Part shown: positions 54,867 through 63,735 of the stretch, piece by piece
Position numbering within the stretch: position 1 is the first letter of the stretch
Layout of the letters: every line of letters begins with the position of its first letter
DNA from: Burkholderia singularis
Lineage (GTDB): Bacteria > Pseudomonadota > Gammaproteobacteria > Burkholderiales > Burkholderiaceae
Assembly: GCF_900176645.1 (NCBI RefSeq)
Contig: NZ_FXAN01000072.1
Location: 97,818-161,817, forward strand
DNA: 64,000 nt
Direction of reading: 5' to 3'
The notes under the pieces: generated by a model
Databases searched by the model: none
What the model was told of the DNA's origin: nothing
Seen by the model: only the letters and a program-made list of their open reading frames with translations
Position numbers and translations under genes: made by a program

Positions 54867-54895
54867 AAAATGCGGGCGGCCCCAACGCCGCCCGC
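54867..54895 (-). terminator. Rho-independent terminator of the Hint-domain gene
   Basis: GCGGGCGGC (54872-54880) and GCCGCCCGC (54887-54895) form a 9-bp perfect stem with a 6-base loop. On the minus strand it is followed by ATTTTG (plus-strand AAAA at 54867-54870). It lies about 28 bases after the stop codon at 54923. Confidence 0.85.
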
Positions 54896-54922
54896 AAGCC
54901 TTTCTACTTCGTCAACTGCAAT

Positions 54923-56350
54923 TTATGCTGCGCGCAAAGTCAAAACTTTTTCGTCGGCAGCTTGGCTGGCCGGCTCGACCCAGCTAAAGCCCGCGTCCGT
55001 CCGGAAGCTCAGACGCAGGAAAACGTGGGACTTGCAGCCGCTCCAGAACGTCGAAGGAATCGACAGGTTGCCGTTCGTCCAGCGATGGTTGTTTTGCGGC
55101 TCCAGGCCGTAGAAGCCTTTCGACAGTTCCGCGTCGTCGAGCGCGATCTCTTTCGAGAAAGACAGACCATCCGTCACGTGCAAACCGCTGACGCATACGC
55201 CGAGCTTACGCGGATCGTCGCCCAAACCGAATTCGGCCGGCGTGAACGTCTTGGAGATGAGCTGCACTTCTTTGGCCGTTGCCGGGAACAGGAAGCGCGC
55301 CTGGCCGTTTTCGATATCGCCGTCAACCCGTTGGCCGTCGACGACGAGATGCACGTCCATGTCGTTGGTGATCGTCCAGCCGAGTTCGCGCGCGCGCACG
55401 GCGATTCGCGAACGCAATGCGTCAATGACCGGGCCATTGATCACGAACGGGCGTGCATATTCCGCGAGTGCGGCGTTGACGACATCCGGATCTGCATTGC
55501 CGCCGTGGCCCATGAACCAGCCGCGGTTGCCGCAGTCCTTATAGCTTTCGCTGTAGACGCCGTTGGCGATCAGGACATCGTGCTCGTCGAGCTCGACGTG
55601 CCAGTACGTCACTTCGTCGACGTCGATGTAGGCGATCGTCGAGCCGTTCGCAAGAAAGCGCACCGGGACGAACAGTTCGTCGAGTACGGACAGGCACAGC
55701 GAATGACCCGGCGACAGCACCAGATCTTCCGTCGGAAGATTCTCACCCAGGGCGCCGGCCATCACGCGTACCGGACGGGACTCGTCGAAGTTCGACGTAT
55801 GCGTGCGGGTCACCGTGCGCTTGCCGATCCAGACGATCGGGCGCTCGCGACCCGAACTGGTGATCGCAATGTCGCCCACCTTCAAATCTTCCACCGCGAT
55901 ATCGCCGCGCGTCGTGCGGATCTTCGTACCGGAGCCGAAGCAGACGGGCGTCGTGCTCGTGCTCGGCGGTGCGCTGGTGGCCGATGTGTTGATCGGTTGC
56001 GCGATCGAGAGGAACCCCGTGCCACTCGGGCTGAATGTCACCGCGAACGTGATCGGAGTCGATATGCCGGCGAGGTTGGCCGAGAAGTAGTAAGTCGGAT
56101 TCGTAGGATCGGCATTATTGATGCTGTAGCCGAGGTACGTCGCGTTGCTGGCGAGCGCCGCCGTGCCGTTCGCAAGTTGCCACGTCACGGTCGGTGCGCT
56201 CCCCCCCGGCACGTCGATCGTACCGTTGACGACCACACCCGTAATGCCGAGCGTATTGAACAGGTTGGTCCCGGTAAACAGGCCCAAAGTGTTCACGCCG
56301 GCAGTCGCGCTCGGGCCGGAAAAAGTCACATTGTTGAATGTCTGGCTCAT
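54923..56350 (-). CDS. Hint-domain (Hint_2) surface protein
   Basis: A 475-residue protein. Residues 1-130 are a Thr/Asn/Ser-rich beta domain without a signal peptide. A Hint module begins at Cys137 (CFGSGTKIRTTRGDIAVEDL), the nucleophile position of intein/hedgehog proteins. It continues with GDIAI, the conserved His216 in SPGHSLCL, and HVELDEHDVLIANGVYSESY. A C-terminal region (about 300-475) is beta-rich and ends EKVLTLRAA. Such Hint_2 proteins may self-cleave or ligate. AGAGGA precedes the ATG, and a strong terminator follows the gene. Its neighbours are glycosyltransferases on one side and an AT-rich region on the other. Export route and substrate are unknown. Confidence 0.82.
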   Translation of the reverse strand: MSQTFNNVTFSGPSATAGVNTLGLFTGTNLFNTLGITGVVVNGTIDVPGGSAPTVTWQLANGTAALASNATYLGYSINNADPTNPTYYFSANLAGISTPITFAVTFSPSGTGFLSIAQPINTSATSAPPSTSTTPVCFGSGTKIRTTRGDIAVEDLKVGDIAITSSGRERPIVWIGKRTVTRTHTSNFDESRPVRVMAGALGENLPTEDLVLSPGHSLCLSVLDELFVPVRFLANGSTIAYIDVDEVTYWHVELDEHDVLIANGVYSESYKDCGNRGWFMGHGGNADPDVVNAALAEYARPFVINGPVIDALRSRIAVRARELGWTITNDMDVHLVVDGQRVDGDIENGQARFLFPATAKEVQLISKTFTPAEFGLGDDPRKLGVCVSGLHVTDGLSFSKEIALDDAELSKGFYGLEPQNNHRWTNGNLSIPSTFWSGCKSHVFLRLSFRTDAGFSWVEPASQAADEKVLTLRAA

Positions 56351-57066
56351 ACACGGTTCCTCTATTGATAAAGGAGGTTTTCAAGCGGGCAAGACAAGTT
56401 GAAAGAAACGACCAACCGCCAAATGGCTAGTCCAGGAAATTAAAAAAAGAATTCCGGGATGCATTCTAAAACTATCACACGCATTTAGTTTACGCAAAGG
56501 GTTCGGATAAATAAATAAATTGGGGATCGATTCGCTTCGGATATTGAGCCATCGAAGGCAAGGGTTCTGTGGATTGTTTAAGGAGTGGTAACGGTCAATG
56601 ATGCGCAAATGCCGGGCCGGCAGCTCGATTTTAGATGTAAGTATTTGATTTTTATGGGAAACGAACTGTATGAAAGTTAAAAATAGATAAATATGGTTAA
56701 CCCCAATGAAAGAGCGATTGCAGGCTCAAAGTGGGATCTCATGCAGCGATGGCGGTCAGGTAAATTTTTATTATCTATAGGAGTTATCCTAGATTTTTGG
56801 GTAATTTTTCCTCGGTTTAATCTAACGATTGATGGTTGGGGAATTGATGGCTTGTTAAACAGTTGGGAAAAAGTAAGGCTAGGTGCCGGTAGAAGAATGT
56901 CGCTGAATGTTGGCGCTGATTTCCGTAATCGTGTGGTAAGAATAATTTCATGCTGCCGACATGGATGAAATGGCTTGGCGACTTTGCACAATGTCTTGCC
57001 CTGCATGGGACTTCAGATAATTCCGATGAAGAAAGACATTGCGTTCTCGCTGAATTAATTGCCGAA
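56351..57066. other. AT-rich intergenic stretch with one doubtful small frame
   Basis: About 700 bases with GC visibly far below the rest of the window (long A/T runs, e.g. at 56440-56530 and 56640-56830). This marks foreign or relaxed sequence. A plus-strand frame at 56693-56968 could encode 91 residues (MVNPNERAIAGSKWDLMQRW...) with no recognised family; I do not list it as a gene. The Hint gene promoter (minus strand) must lie near 56351-56450. Confidence 0.5.
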
Positions 57067-57300
57067 TCAAAAGAGGTGTAGACGGTTCGGGTTTAATGAT
57101 TGCGCCAGGCGTTGCCGCGCTTGGAGCAGACCAATGCTGTCGCCTGTGCTGTATACATTAGCGATCCGTAGCATTGGCATTGCCCATGCTGGCTGCTCGG
57201 AGAAATCCTGGGGGAGTTCATACGCCAATCGCGGACCGATCCGAAGTACCGTTGCCTGATCAAGCGTCAATTGATCGGACCGACGGTGGAGGGCGATAAG
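57067..57300 (-). pseudogene. Possible 3' remnant of an unidentified gene
   Basis: The minus-strand frame here ends LAQSLNPNRLHLF and contains a coherent protein-like stretch (QDFSEQPAWAMPMLRIANVY, then SIGLLQARQRLAQ). Codon use is balanced, unlike shadow frames. It runs upstream only into the hairpin and the small proline-rich gene, so it has no credible start. It could be the tail of a gene truncated by rearrangement. I cannot name the family. Confidence 0.3.
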
Positions 57301-57318
57301 GCGATGGATGTGTCGAAC

Positions 57319-57339
57319 GGCTGGGCGAATCGCCCAGCC
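57319..57339. terminator. Perfect hairpin downstream of the proline-rich gene
   Basis: GGCTGGGCG (57319-57327) and CGCCCAGCC (57331-57339) form a 9-bp stem with an AAT loop, 11 bases past the stop of the proline-rich gene on the minus strand. It lacks a T run on that strand. On the plus strand it is followed by TTGACCGTTTTC. Terminator-like, but the U tract is imperfect. Confidence 0.45.
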
Positions 57340-57349
57340 TTGACCGTTT

Positions 57350-57697
57350 TCAAGGGGTGGATGCGGGTGGCGGCCGCAGCGGCTGAGCGCCCGGAACATC
57401 CGGTGCGCCGCGCTGAGCCTCGACAGGCGCTGGTGCAATGGCCGGGTCCGGGCTCCAACTGCTACCGCCCGGTTTGACCTTGACGTGCGGCAGCGCTTTG
57501 ACGAGGGGGGGATTCGAGCGCGGGGCTGGTGCGGGCGGCGGAGCGGCCGGCACAGGCTCGGCAAGCGAGGCAGGCAGTTGCGCCGCCGGCGTCGATGCCG
57601 GCGGCTGTTGCATCTGCAATCCGTAATGCCAGCCGGCCGCGGCTAGCCCTATGAGCATCGCCGCGATCAGCACGCGCCAACGTGCACGCAATTTCAC
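57350..57697 (-). CDS. Small proline/alanine-rich membrane-anchored protein
   Basis: A 115-residue protein with a basic start (MKLRARWRVL), one hydrophobic helix (IAAMLIGLAAAGWHYGL, residues about 10-26) and a Pro/Ala-rich periplasmic tail (PPAPAPRSNPPL, then VKVKPGG). No family is recognised. Its ATG overlaps the glucoamylase stop as ATGA (57694-57697), which argues for real, coupled translation. It may be a secretion or assembly accessory of the amylase; this is inferred from the overlap only. Confidence 0.55.
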   Translation of the reverse strand: MKLRARWRVLIAAMLIGLAAAGWHYGLQMQQPPASTPAAQLPASLAEPVPAAPPPAPAPRSNPPLVKALPHVKVKPGGSSWSPDPAIAPAPVEAQRGAPDVPGAQPLRPPPASTP

Positions 57698-60333
57698 CAG
57701 TTCACCTGATCATTCAACGTCAGCGTGCCGCTGGCAGGCGTTTGGAGCTGCCGATTGCCGGACCAGTTTTCCCAGCTTACGCTGCCGTCCGCATTCTTGC
57801 GATAGTACTTGTATTGAATCGCCTGGCCTGCCGGCAGGTTGACGGTATTGCTCCATACCGGGTAATTGGCTGGGTCCACTGGAATGCCGAGATCGGTATT
57901 CCAGTTGCCGAGCGCGCTGACATTGCCGGCGACGTAGACTTGCTGGCCCAACTGCGTGCTTGCATTGACGTTAACCTTTACCGAGACCTGCCCGCTTTGC
58001 AGCGGCGCGACGCAATTGTTGTAGCGTGCGCAGACGACCGACGGAATGTCGACGATTCGGCCCGCCTGGATCGAAGCCAGCAAACTGATGTATTCGCCCA
58101 TTGCCCAATTGAGCGGCGCCATCGATTTGGTCGGCTGACCCGGCGTATACCCGGTAGGCGTGGTCACGGCCCAACCGTCGGGCAGCGTGGTCGAATTCGA
58201 CCAGACTTGTTCAGGCAGGAAGCCTTCAGGCGTCGTCAAATGCTTGAGCGTCGACAGATATGCGTTGCCTGCACTGCCACTGCCTTGGCGAGCGATCTCG
58301 TACATTCCGCGTTCGGCCGTGAAGATAGGCCACAGTCTGCCGACGCCGGTGCCGTCGAAGTTGCTGCCGTCGTTATGCTCACCGTAGCCGTCGAAGTTAT
58401 AGCGGAACCAGGCGTTGGGCGACAGTGCCGGCGCATTCGTCAGGCTCAGCGATTGGCCGAGCACGCTGTCGTATACCGAGATCGTGTTCGTGATGGTCGA
58501 ATCGGTTGCGCGCTTGACGCCCATTCGGACCAATTCGAAAAAGCCGCCGTCGACGACGCGCCGCGCATCATGGTTGCCGCCGCCGTTCTTGATCGCGAGC
58601 GTTTGCGCGGTGTCGGGCCCGGAGGTCGGCGCGAAGCTAGCGCGATCGGTGCCGCTTCCCGCACGGCCGGCCGGATTGATACGGATATAGTAACTGCCGT
58701 TGCCGAACGAGCCGCTCGACGTGTACGTCCAGGCTGCCACGTTCTCCTGCCAGTAATCGGCGGCTGCCAGATAGCGTGCGGCACTGGCTGTATCGTTGTT
58801 CTGGACTGCGATATCGGCAGCCGTGACGAGACCGGCGATTTCGGCGGCGATGGTGGACGGCGAATAGCCCGAGTTCTCTTCCCAGCGCTCCTGATACGTC
58901 CACGGTCCGGTGCTGACGATGTAGTCGGCGGTTTGTTTGATTTTCGGCCAGAGCGGGTTATAGACGCTCGGCCCCAGACGCCACGCGAGAATGATCGGCA
59001 TCGCCTGTTCGTCCATCTGCGTGCCTTGCCAGTATGGCCAACCGCTCACCCAGGCATTCTGCGGGAAACGTCCGACGCGGCTGTAGCCTTGCGAACAGCC
59101 CGACGCATTGTATTCGGCGGTACCGCAATTGCTGGTTTGCTGCAACGTGTTGAACAGATAGTTGACGACGTTCGATGCGGTGGATGTGTCGCCGGCCGTC
59201 GTGAGCGCGTTCGCGAACTTGAACAAATCGCGCGGCCAGACCAGGTGATAGCCGCCCGCGTTGCTGTCGCCCTGCGTTTCGCCCCAGGGCGTGCCGATGC
59301 CGGCGATCATTGCGCCGTTGCTCTTGTCCTGCATGGTTTTGAGCGTCATCGCCGCCAGGTAGTAGGCGTCGTCGGCTGTGCCGTTCTGCGTCGAAAGGCC
59401 TGCCGCGTAGTTGTGCCAAGCCGTGTCGTACTGCTGCTGTTCGCCGGTGAGATTGCTGCCCAGTACGGTGTTTGCATCGCTGATCGCTTGGTTCTGCGTG
59501 CCGCCGAAACCAAGCACCACGTTGAACGATACGCTGGTGGCAGTCGGATCGCCCGTATCGATCCAGCCCATCTGCGCGACGTTACCGTTGGTCGCGGACG
59601 AGAAGGTCCAGTCCATGGATTTGTCAGCGCTGCCGCCCAGCAAGTCGGTCCAACCATCGCTTTGTGAGACGAAACCGTTCGATGTCATGCTGACGCCATT
59701 GACGATCTTCCACGGATGATTGATCAGCAATGCAGAATAACGGCTGTTGTGATTGCCGACGAGCGCCGTGCCGCCGCTATAGGAAATCGTCTGTGCCGTA
59801 TTGTTGCTGCCCGCGTTGTCGAGATACGGCTTGAACAGCATGTAAAGATTGAAATCTCCGACCTTGTGACCGTTGAGTGCGGTAAAGGTCACACGCTGCA
59901 CGATTGCGTTGTAGGTTGGGTCGGCGAAGATGGTTTTCTGGATCTGCCAGTTGTGTGCGCTGTTACTAGTGGTGACCCGCCAGCTCATCGTGCGTGCATC
60001 AGTCTGGACGGAAGAATATGCCTGGAGTTTTTCCTCGTCGACGAAAGTTTTGCTGGTATCGCCGACCAGGAACTGCAAATCGACGGTTTCGGGCGTATCC
60101 AGAACCGGGTAATAGACCTCGGACAGAACGCCTCGATAGCCGGTGAAATATACGCGCGATGCGCCATTGACTGCAGTGCCGAGGAACGACTTGGCAGCCG
60201 GGCCTCTTACCGGCGTGGCGCCGGGCGAGCCAAATGCTTCGGATGCCGAAGCATTGTGCGCGGTGACACTTGAAAGCAGGGCGAAAGCACTGGCCAGTGC
60301 CGCCCGTTCCCACCTGAAACGACGTGTCGACAT
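57694..60333 (-). CDS. Secreted GH15 glucoamylase with C-terminal CBM20
   Basis: An 879-residue exo-acting glucan hydrolase releasing glucose from starch or glycogen-like polymers. Signal peptide with likely cleavage after ASA, about residue 31. Residues about 45-300 are the bacterial glucoamylase N-terminal beta-domain (GASRVYFTGYRGVLSEVYYPV). The (alpha/alpha)6 catalytic domain follows, with LVWPRDLFKFA, the general acid Glu near 483 (RWEENSGYSPST) and the general base Glu near 707 (PEGFLPEQVW). Residues about 780-879 are a starch-binding CBM20 (VYVAGNVSALGNW, SWENWSGNRQ). The start MSTRRFRWERAAL follows GGAG. The upstream region carries a 10-bp palindrome at 60408-60434. Confidence 0.93.
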   Translation of the reverse strand: MSTRRFRWERAALASAFALLSSVTAHNASASEAFGSPGATPVRGPAAKSFLGTAVNGASRVYFTGYRGVLSEVYYPVLDTPETVDLQFLVGDTSKTFVDEEKLQAYSSVQTDARTMSWRVTTSNSAHNWQIQKTIFADPTYNAIVQRVTFTALNGHKVGDFNLYMLFKPYLDNAGSNNTAQTISYSGGTALVGNHNSRYSALLINHPWKIVNGVSMTSNGFVSQSDGWTDLLGGSADKSMDWTFSSATNGNVAQMGWIDTGDPTATSVSFNVVLGFGGTQNQAISDANTVLGSNLTGEQQQYDTAWHNYAAGLSTQNGTADDAYYLAAMTLKTMQDKSNGAMIAGIGTPWGETQGDSNAGGYHLVWPRDLFKFANALTTAGDTSTASNVVNYLFNTLQQTSNCGTAEYNASGCSQGYSRVGRFPQNAWVSGWPYWQGTQMDEQAMPIILAWRLGPSVYNPLWPKIKQTADYIVSTGPWTYQERWEENSGYSPSTIAAEIAGLVTAADIAVQNNDTASAARYLAAADYWQENVAAWTYTSSGSFGNGSYYIRINPAGRAGSGTDRASFAPTSGPDTAQTLAIKNGGGNHDARRVVDGGFFELVRMGVKRATDSTITNTISVYDSVLGQSLSLTNAPALSPNAWFRYNFDGYGEHNDGSNFDGTGVGRLWPIFTAERGMYEIARQGSGSAGNAYLSTLKHLTTPEGFLPEQVWSNSTTLPDGWAVTTPTGYTPGQPTKSMAPLNWAMGEYISLLASIQAGRIVDIPSVVCARYNNCVAPLQSGQVSVKVNVNASTQLGQQVYVAGNVSALGNWNTDLGIPVDPANYPVWSNTVNLPAGQAIQYKYYRKNADGSVSWENWSGNRQLQTPASGTLTLNDQVNW

Positions 60334-60407
60334 CGTTGTCTCCGTAATCTGTTTGTATGACTTGGAATTTGTAGCAAAACAACGTTCGCTATATCTCATG
60401 AGATCAC

Positions 60408-60434
60408 TAAAACGTCAACACAGATGACGTTTTA
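60408..60434. promoter_or_regulatory. Perfect 10-bp inverted repeat upstream of the glucoamylase gene
   Basis: TAAAACGTCA (60408-60417) and TGACGTTTTA (60425-60434) are exact reverse complements separated by seven bases. The element lies 75-101 bases upstream of the glucoamylase start codon. The 17-base centre-to-centre distance suits a dimeric regulator on one DNA face; LacI-type carbohydrate repressors are candidates. Confidence 0.6.
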
Positions 60435-60445
60435 TGACAAAAAAA

Positions 60446-60458
60446 GTAGTGATACTAC
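60446..60458. promoter_or_regulatory. Second small palindrome in the glucoamylase promoter region
   Basis: GTAGT-GAT-ACTAC is a perfect 5-3-5 inverted repeat, flanked by AAA on the left, beginning 11 bases beyond the end of the 10-bp palindrome. The two palindromes together mark a compact regulatory region, although the function of this shorter one is unproven. Confidence 0.35.
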
Positions 60459-60733
60459 ATCCGCTGTGAACGGTGTGCGACGGGCTGATGGCGAGTGCGG
60501 AACCGCGTCGGCGAGCGCGGCAATGCGCTGCATGGACCGGCCGTATAACGCCGGTACGTGCGAGTGAGGGGTTTGTTTATTCTGAATTCCGTGATGACGA
60601 GGGCTCGTAGTGGTAAGCGCTCTTTGAAGCGCCATTGCACGGCGGGGCTGATTCACAAAGGCTACGTGCCCTTATTCAATGAACGGAGACAGGTGTCACG
60701 AACGAGCAGGTAGAGAGTTTGCAAAGCCGGCGC

Positions 60734-61115
60734 GTGGTTAATCGCAAGCGAGACGGGCGGCACTCATACGACGCATTGCAAAGCACGAACTAATGGAGGC
60801 GTGTCTGAAGCCGGGCGTATCGATCGCACAGATGGCGATGGAATACGGCATCAATCCGAATCTCTTCTGGACCTGGATTTCCCAGTACCAGCGCGAGCAA
60901 GGCGGGCCGAGATCGCCGGTTTGCCACGAGAGCCGCCTTACGAGACTTACATTGAGCTATCGATGGTATCGGTGTGAGAGGAGCCGGCTATTATGCCGGT
61001 TGTTTCGTGCACAGCGACGCATGGACGGGCAGTGGTCCAAGCTGGTCCGCTACGTTGAGCATGGCACCCTGGCAGATCTCGAACAACCTGTGCGAAAACG
61101 CGATCAATCTCCGGC
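60734..61115 (+). pseudogene. IS66-family transposase remnant (OrfA start fused to transposase tail)
   Basis: The fragment begins NRKRDGRHSYDALQ in one frame, shifts, then reads MEACLKPGVSIAQMAMEYGI and NPNLFWTWISQYQRE, the N-terminal helix-turn-helix pattern of IS66 OrfA proteins. About 130 bases later, in other frames, it reads WSKLVRYVEHGTLADL and NNLCENAIN, which match the C terminus of the IS66 DDE transposase (IDNNxxENAIRP). So most of the element is deleted and the rest is frameshifted. It lies between the glucoamylase and LysR genes. No terminal inverted repeats are evident. Confidence 0.7.
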
Positions 61116-61122
61116 GGCAGGT

Positions 61123-62004
61123 TCAAGCGAAGCTACGAAACGCCTGCTTTCTGAGCATCTCCATCATCAACTGCGCATTCGGCGACAAGAACAAGTCTGA
61201 GCGCGTCACGAGTCCCTCTGTCAAATCGGGTAGTGGCTCGTCGAGATCAAGCGCCGCCAAATCGACGTCCTCGACTTCCGATGCGATATCGCGGCTCACC
61301 ACCGCGAGCGCGTCGGTGCATTTCAGTGCGGCACGAGTCGCGACCACGTTTTGACTCTCGATGTTTTGAGGCCCTTCGATAACTCTTGCCGCCCCGATAT
61401 AAGACGGTTGCGTCGTAATGCGGATTCCGCCACTGACCCACGGAAATCGAGTCAGGTCATCCAGCGTGCATCGGCGGTTGACGAGCGGATGCGTGCGACG
61501 GGCAATCACGATCGCCGGTCTACGGAACTACGGTTCGAATTGGAACGGCATGGGAATCGATTCCGCGAGCGCAGTGCAGACACCGAAATCGAGCGTCCCG
61601 TCGCGCAGACCTGGAAGGACCGACGCAAGGGCGCCGTCCACGATACGCAGCGGCGAGCGCGGGCGTTGCGCGATGAAGTCGGGTAGGACGAGCGGCAGCA
61701 GGCGGCTCGAAGCCATGATCGACAAGCCGATCGCGACGCGGCCGCAATCGTCGGCCGACACGTCGTCTTCGAGCAGATTCATTTGTTCGACGATCAACGT
61801 CGCGCGTGGCAGCAACGCTTGGCCCGCGGCAGTCAGGACGGCACCGCCGACTCCGCGCGCAAGCAGGGTTACGCCCAATTGTTCTTCGAGCAAGCGCATC
61901 GTTTTCGTGACGGCTGCCTGGGAGACGCCCATCGACCGTGCGGCGGCACGGATGCTGCCGAGTCGCGCGACGCTGACGAACGCGAGGACTTGCGGATACT
62001 TCAT
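61123..62004 (-). pseudogene. LysR-family regulator interrupted by an in-frame amber codon
   Basis: The reading frame would encode 293 residues. Residues 1-60 hold the LysR helix-turn-helix (LAFVSVARLGSIRAAARSMGVSQAAVTKTMRLLEEQLGVTLLARG). The effector domain continues through VLPGLRDGTLDFGVC. Codon 159 is TAG (61530-61528), after ...PMPFQFEP; the same frame then resumes FRRPAIVIARRTHPLV and runs to the stop at 61123. In relatives the position after EP is usually Leu, so TTG to TAG is the likely change. The gene is divergent from the lipase at 62204. Unless the codon is suppressed, the effector domain is lost. Confidence 0.82.
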
Positions 62005-62203
62005 TGGGTGACAACCTACGGTTGATTGTCGGAACGAAACGACGTCTTGTTCGGCGTATTTCAACGTGCCAAGCTCGCCCTGTCTTGCTTGAAAAGCTCG
62101 ATCGCAGCGCGTTCTTTCAAGTCGGACCACACGAAAGTCTCGGAGTGGCGGGGCGATTCATACGGCCAAGAGACGACAACCTATGATCTTTCGAGAGTGT
62201 TGC

Positions 62204-63511
62204 ATGAAATCAAAAAAACGATCTATTGCGCTCACGCGTGGAGGTTTGGTAGCCGGCATCGTCACGTTGGCACTCGCCGGCTGTGGGGGTGGAGATATCG
62301 ACAATGCAGGCATGCAGACGGGCTCGGTGCCGGTGGCGAATGCCGCATATGGCGATGGCGGGATGCCGCCGTTCTACACGTGGACGAGCGGTGTGCCGGC
62401 GCGTCCCGGATTACTGCTGCGGCAGCAGGCATTGCCGCCGGAGCTTGCACTCGATCATTCGGACTCCGCACGGAATCTGCGAATGCTTTACACGTCGACG
62501 GAGGGCGTCGACGGCAAAACGCCGGTTACCGTGTCCGGCGCGGTCTACCTGCCGCAGGGTACGCCCCCGCTGGGAGGCTGGCCCATCATCGCGTGGACGC
62601 ACGGCACGGTCGGGATCGCGGATGTCTGCGCGCAGTCATTCCGCCCGCGTTCCGCTCGAGACAAGGCTTATCTGGGCGCTATGCTGGCTCAGGGCTACGC
62701 GGTCGTCGCGACGGACTATGAAGGGCTCGGCACGCCGGGCCCGCATCCATACCTCGTCCATCGTGCGGAAGCATATGGTGCGCTTGACGCGGTGCGGGCG
62801 GCGCTGTCTGCGCTTCCCGGCGTGCTGGCTAACAAGGTAGTCGCGGTCGGGCAGTCCCAAGGTTCCGGCGCGACGATAGCAACGCTGCAGTACGCGCCCA
62901 GTTATGCACCTGATGTGCACGTCGTCGGCGGCGTTGCTACCGGCGTATATTTTCCGCTCGTCGGACCCGGCGCGGCAGCGTCGCCACCGGTTGGAAGCGG
63001 CGACGCGGGCAATTCCGTGTATCTGCTGTTGGCTATTCGGGGAACCGGAATGTTGGTCGATCCGGGATTCGATTTCAGGCCCTACATCTCCGATCGTGCG
63101 CTGCCGGTATACGACGCCGCGACGACTTCGTGCCTCGGCGCACTCGACGCGCTGCAGCAGGCGAACGGCGTCGATCAAACTAACTACCTGAAGGCGCCGC
63201 CTCCCATCGACAAGATTGGGGCACTTGTGACGGCAACGTCGACGCAACTCGCAAGTTTCTCGTTGAAGGTGCCGCTTTTCACGGGTTCGGGCCTTGCGGA
63301 CACGACAACGCCGCCATCGAATGCATATGCGTTCATATCGACCGCATGCGCGCTTGGCGCACCGATTGAATGGCACTACTATCCGGGGCAAACGCACGAT
63401 AGTACCGTCAACGCGTCGCTGGTCGATTCTCTGCCCTTTATTCGCAAGGTGATGACTGGCCAGCCTGTCACGGGCAATTGCGCATCGCTGCAGCCGCCCA
63501 CTGCGTCGTAG
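62204..63511 (+). CDS. Secreted lipase/esterase lipoprotein (alpha/beta hydrolase, LIP family)
   Basis: A 435-residue alpha/beta hydrolase. The N terminus has a basic start, a hydrophobic stretch (GGLVAGIVTLALAGC) and the lipobox LAGC, so the mature protein is likely lipid-anchored. The catalytic Ser is in VGQSQGSGAT (G-x-S-x-G), preceded by AWTHGTVG and VATDYEGLGTPG, typical of secretory lipases. C-terminal HYYPGQTHDSTVN supplies the His. It is the probable target of the divergent LysR gene (200 bases away). The start MKSKKRSIALT after GAGAG is used; an ATG seven codons earlier is possible. Confidence 0.82.
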   Translation: MKSKKRSIALTRGGLVAGIVTLALAGCGGGDIDNAGMQTGSVPVANAAYGDGGMPPFYTWTSGVPARPGLLLRQQALPPELALDHSDSARNLRMLYTSTEGVDGKTPVTVSGAVYLPQGTPPLGGWPIIAWTHGTVGIADVCAQSFRPRSARDKAYLGAMLAQGYAVVATDYEGLGTPGPHPYLVHRAEAYGALDAVRAALSALPGVLANKVVAVGQSQGSGATIATLQYAPSYAPDVHVVGGVATGVYFPLVGPGAAASPPVGSGDAGNSVYLLLAIRGTGMLVDPGFDFRPYISDRALPVYDAATTSCLGALDALQQANGVDQTNYLKAPPPIDKIGALVTATSTQLASFSLKVPLFTGSGLADTTTPPSNAYAFISTACALGAPIEWHYYPGQTHDSTVNASLVDSLPFIRKVMTGQPVTGNCASLQPPTAS

Positions 63512-63735
63512 CCCCCGGCCGGCGCGTTCGTGTGTTCAAGTTGGATGCGAACGTGCCGCGAGGATTCAACGAATGGCTCCGCGGGCATGCACTTGAACCG
63601 CTGCGATCGACAAAACTCTCGCGCTGTTGTCGGTTGCGCTCCTGGAGCCCGGCTCGCCTCGTACACTCGAGCGTAGCCGGAATTCAACGATGACGCAGGC
63701 TCGTCTAGCCGAGTCTTCGAGCGCGGCTGACGGCC

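Noticed and set aside
56693..56968. 91-codon plus-strand frame in the AT-rich stretch
   Set aside because: No family, no good ribosome site and only one candidate in biased AT-rich DNA; kept only as a note in the region entry.
60432..60656. Minus-strand frame over the glucoamylase upstream region
   Set aside because: It crosses regulatory palindromes, is Arg/His-rich and has no homology-like features.
61123..61509. Separate small gene downstream of the LysR stop
   Set aside because: It is in the same frame as the LysR gene and continues its effector domain; it is the tail of one gene split by TAG.
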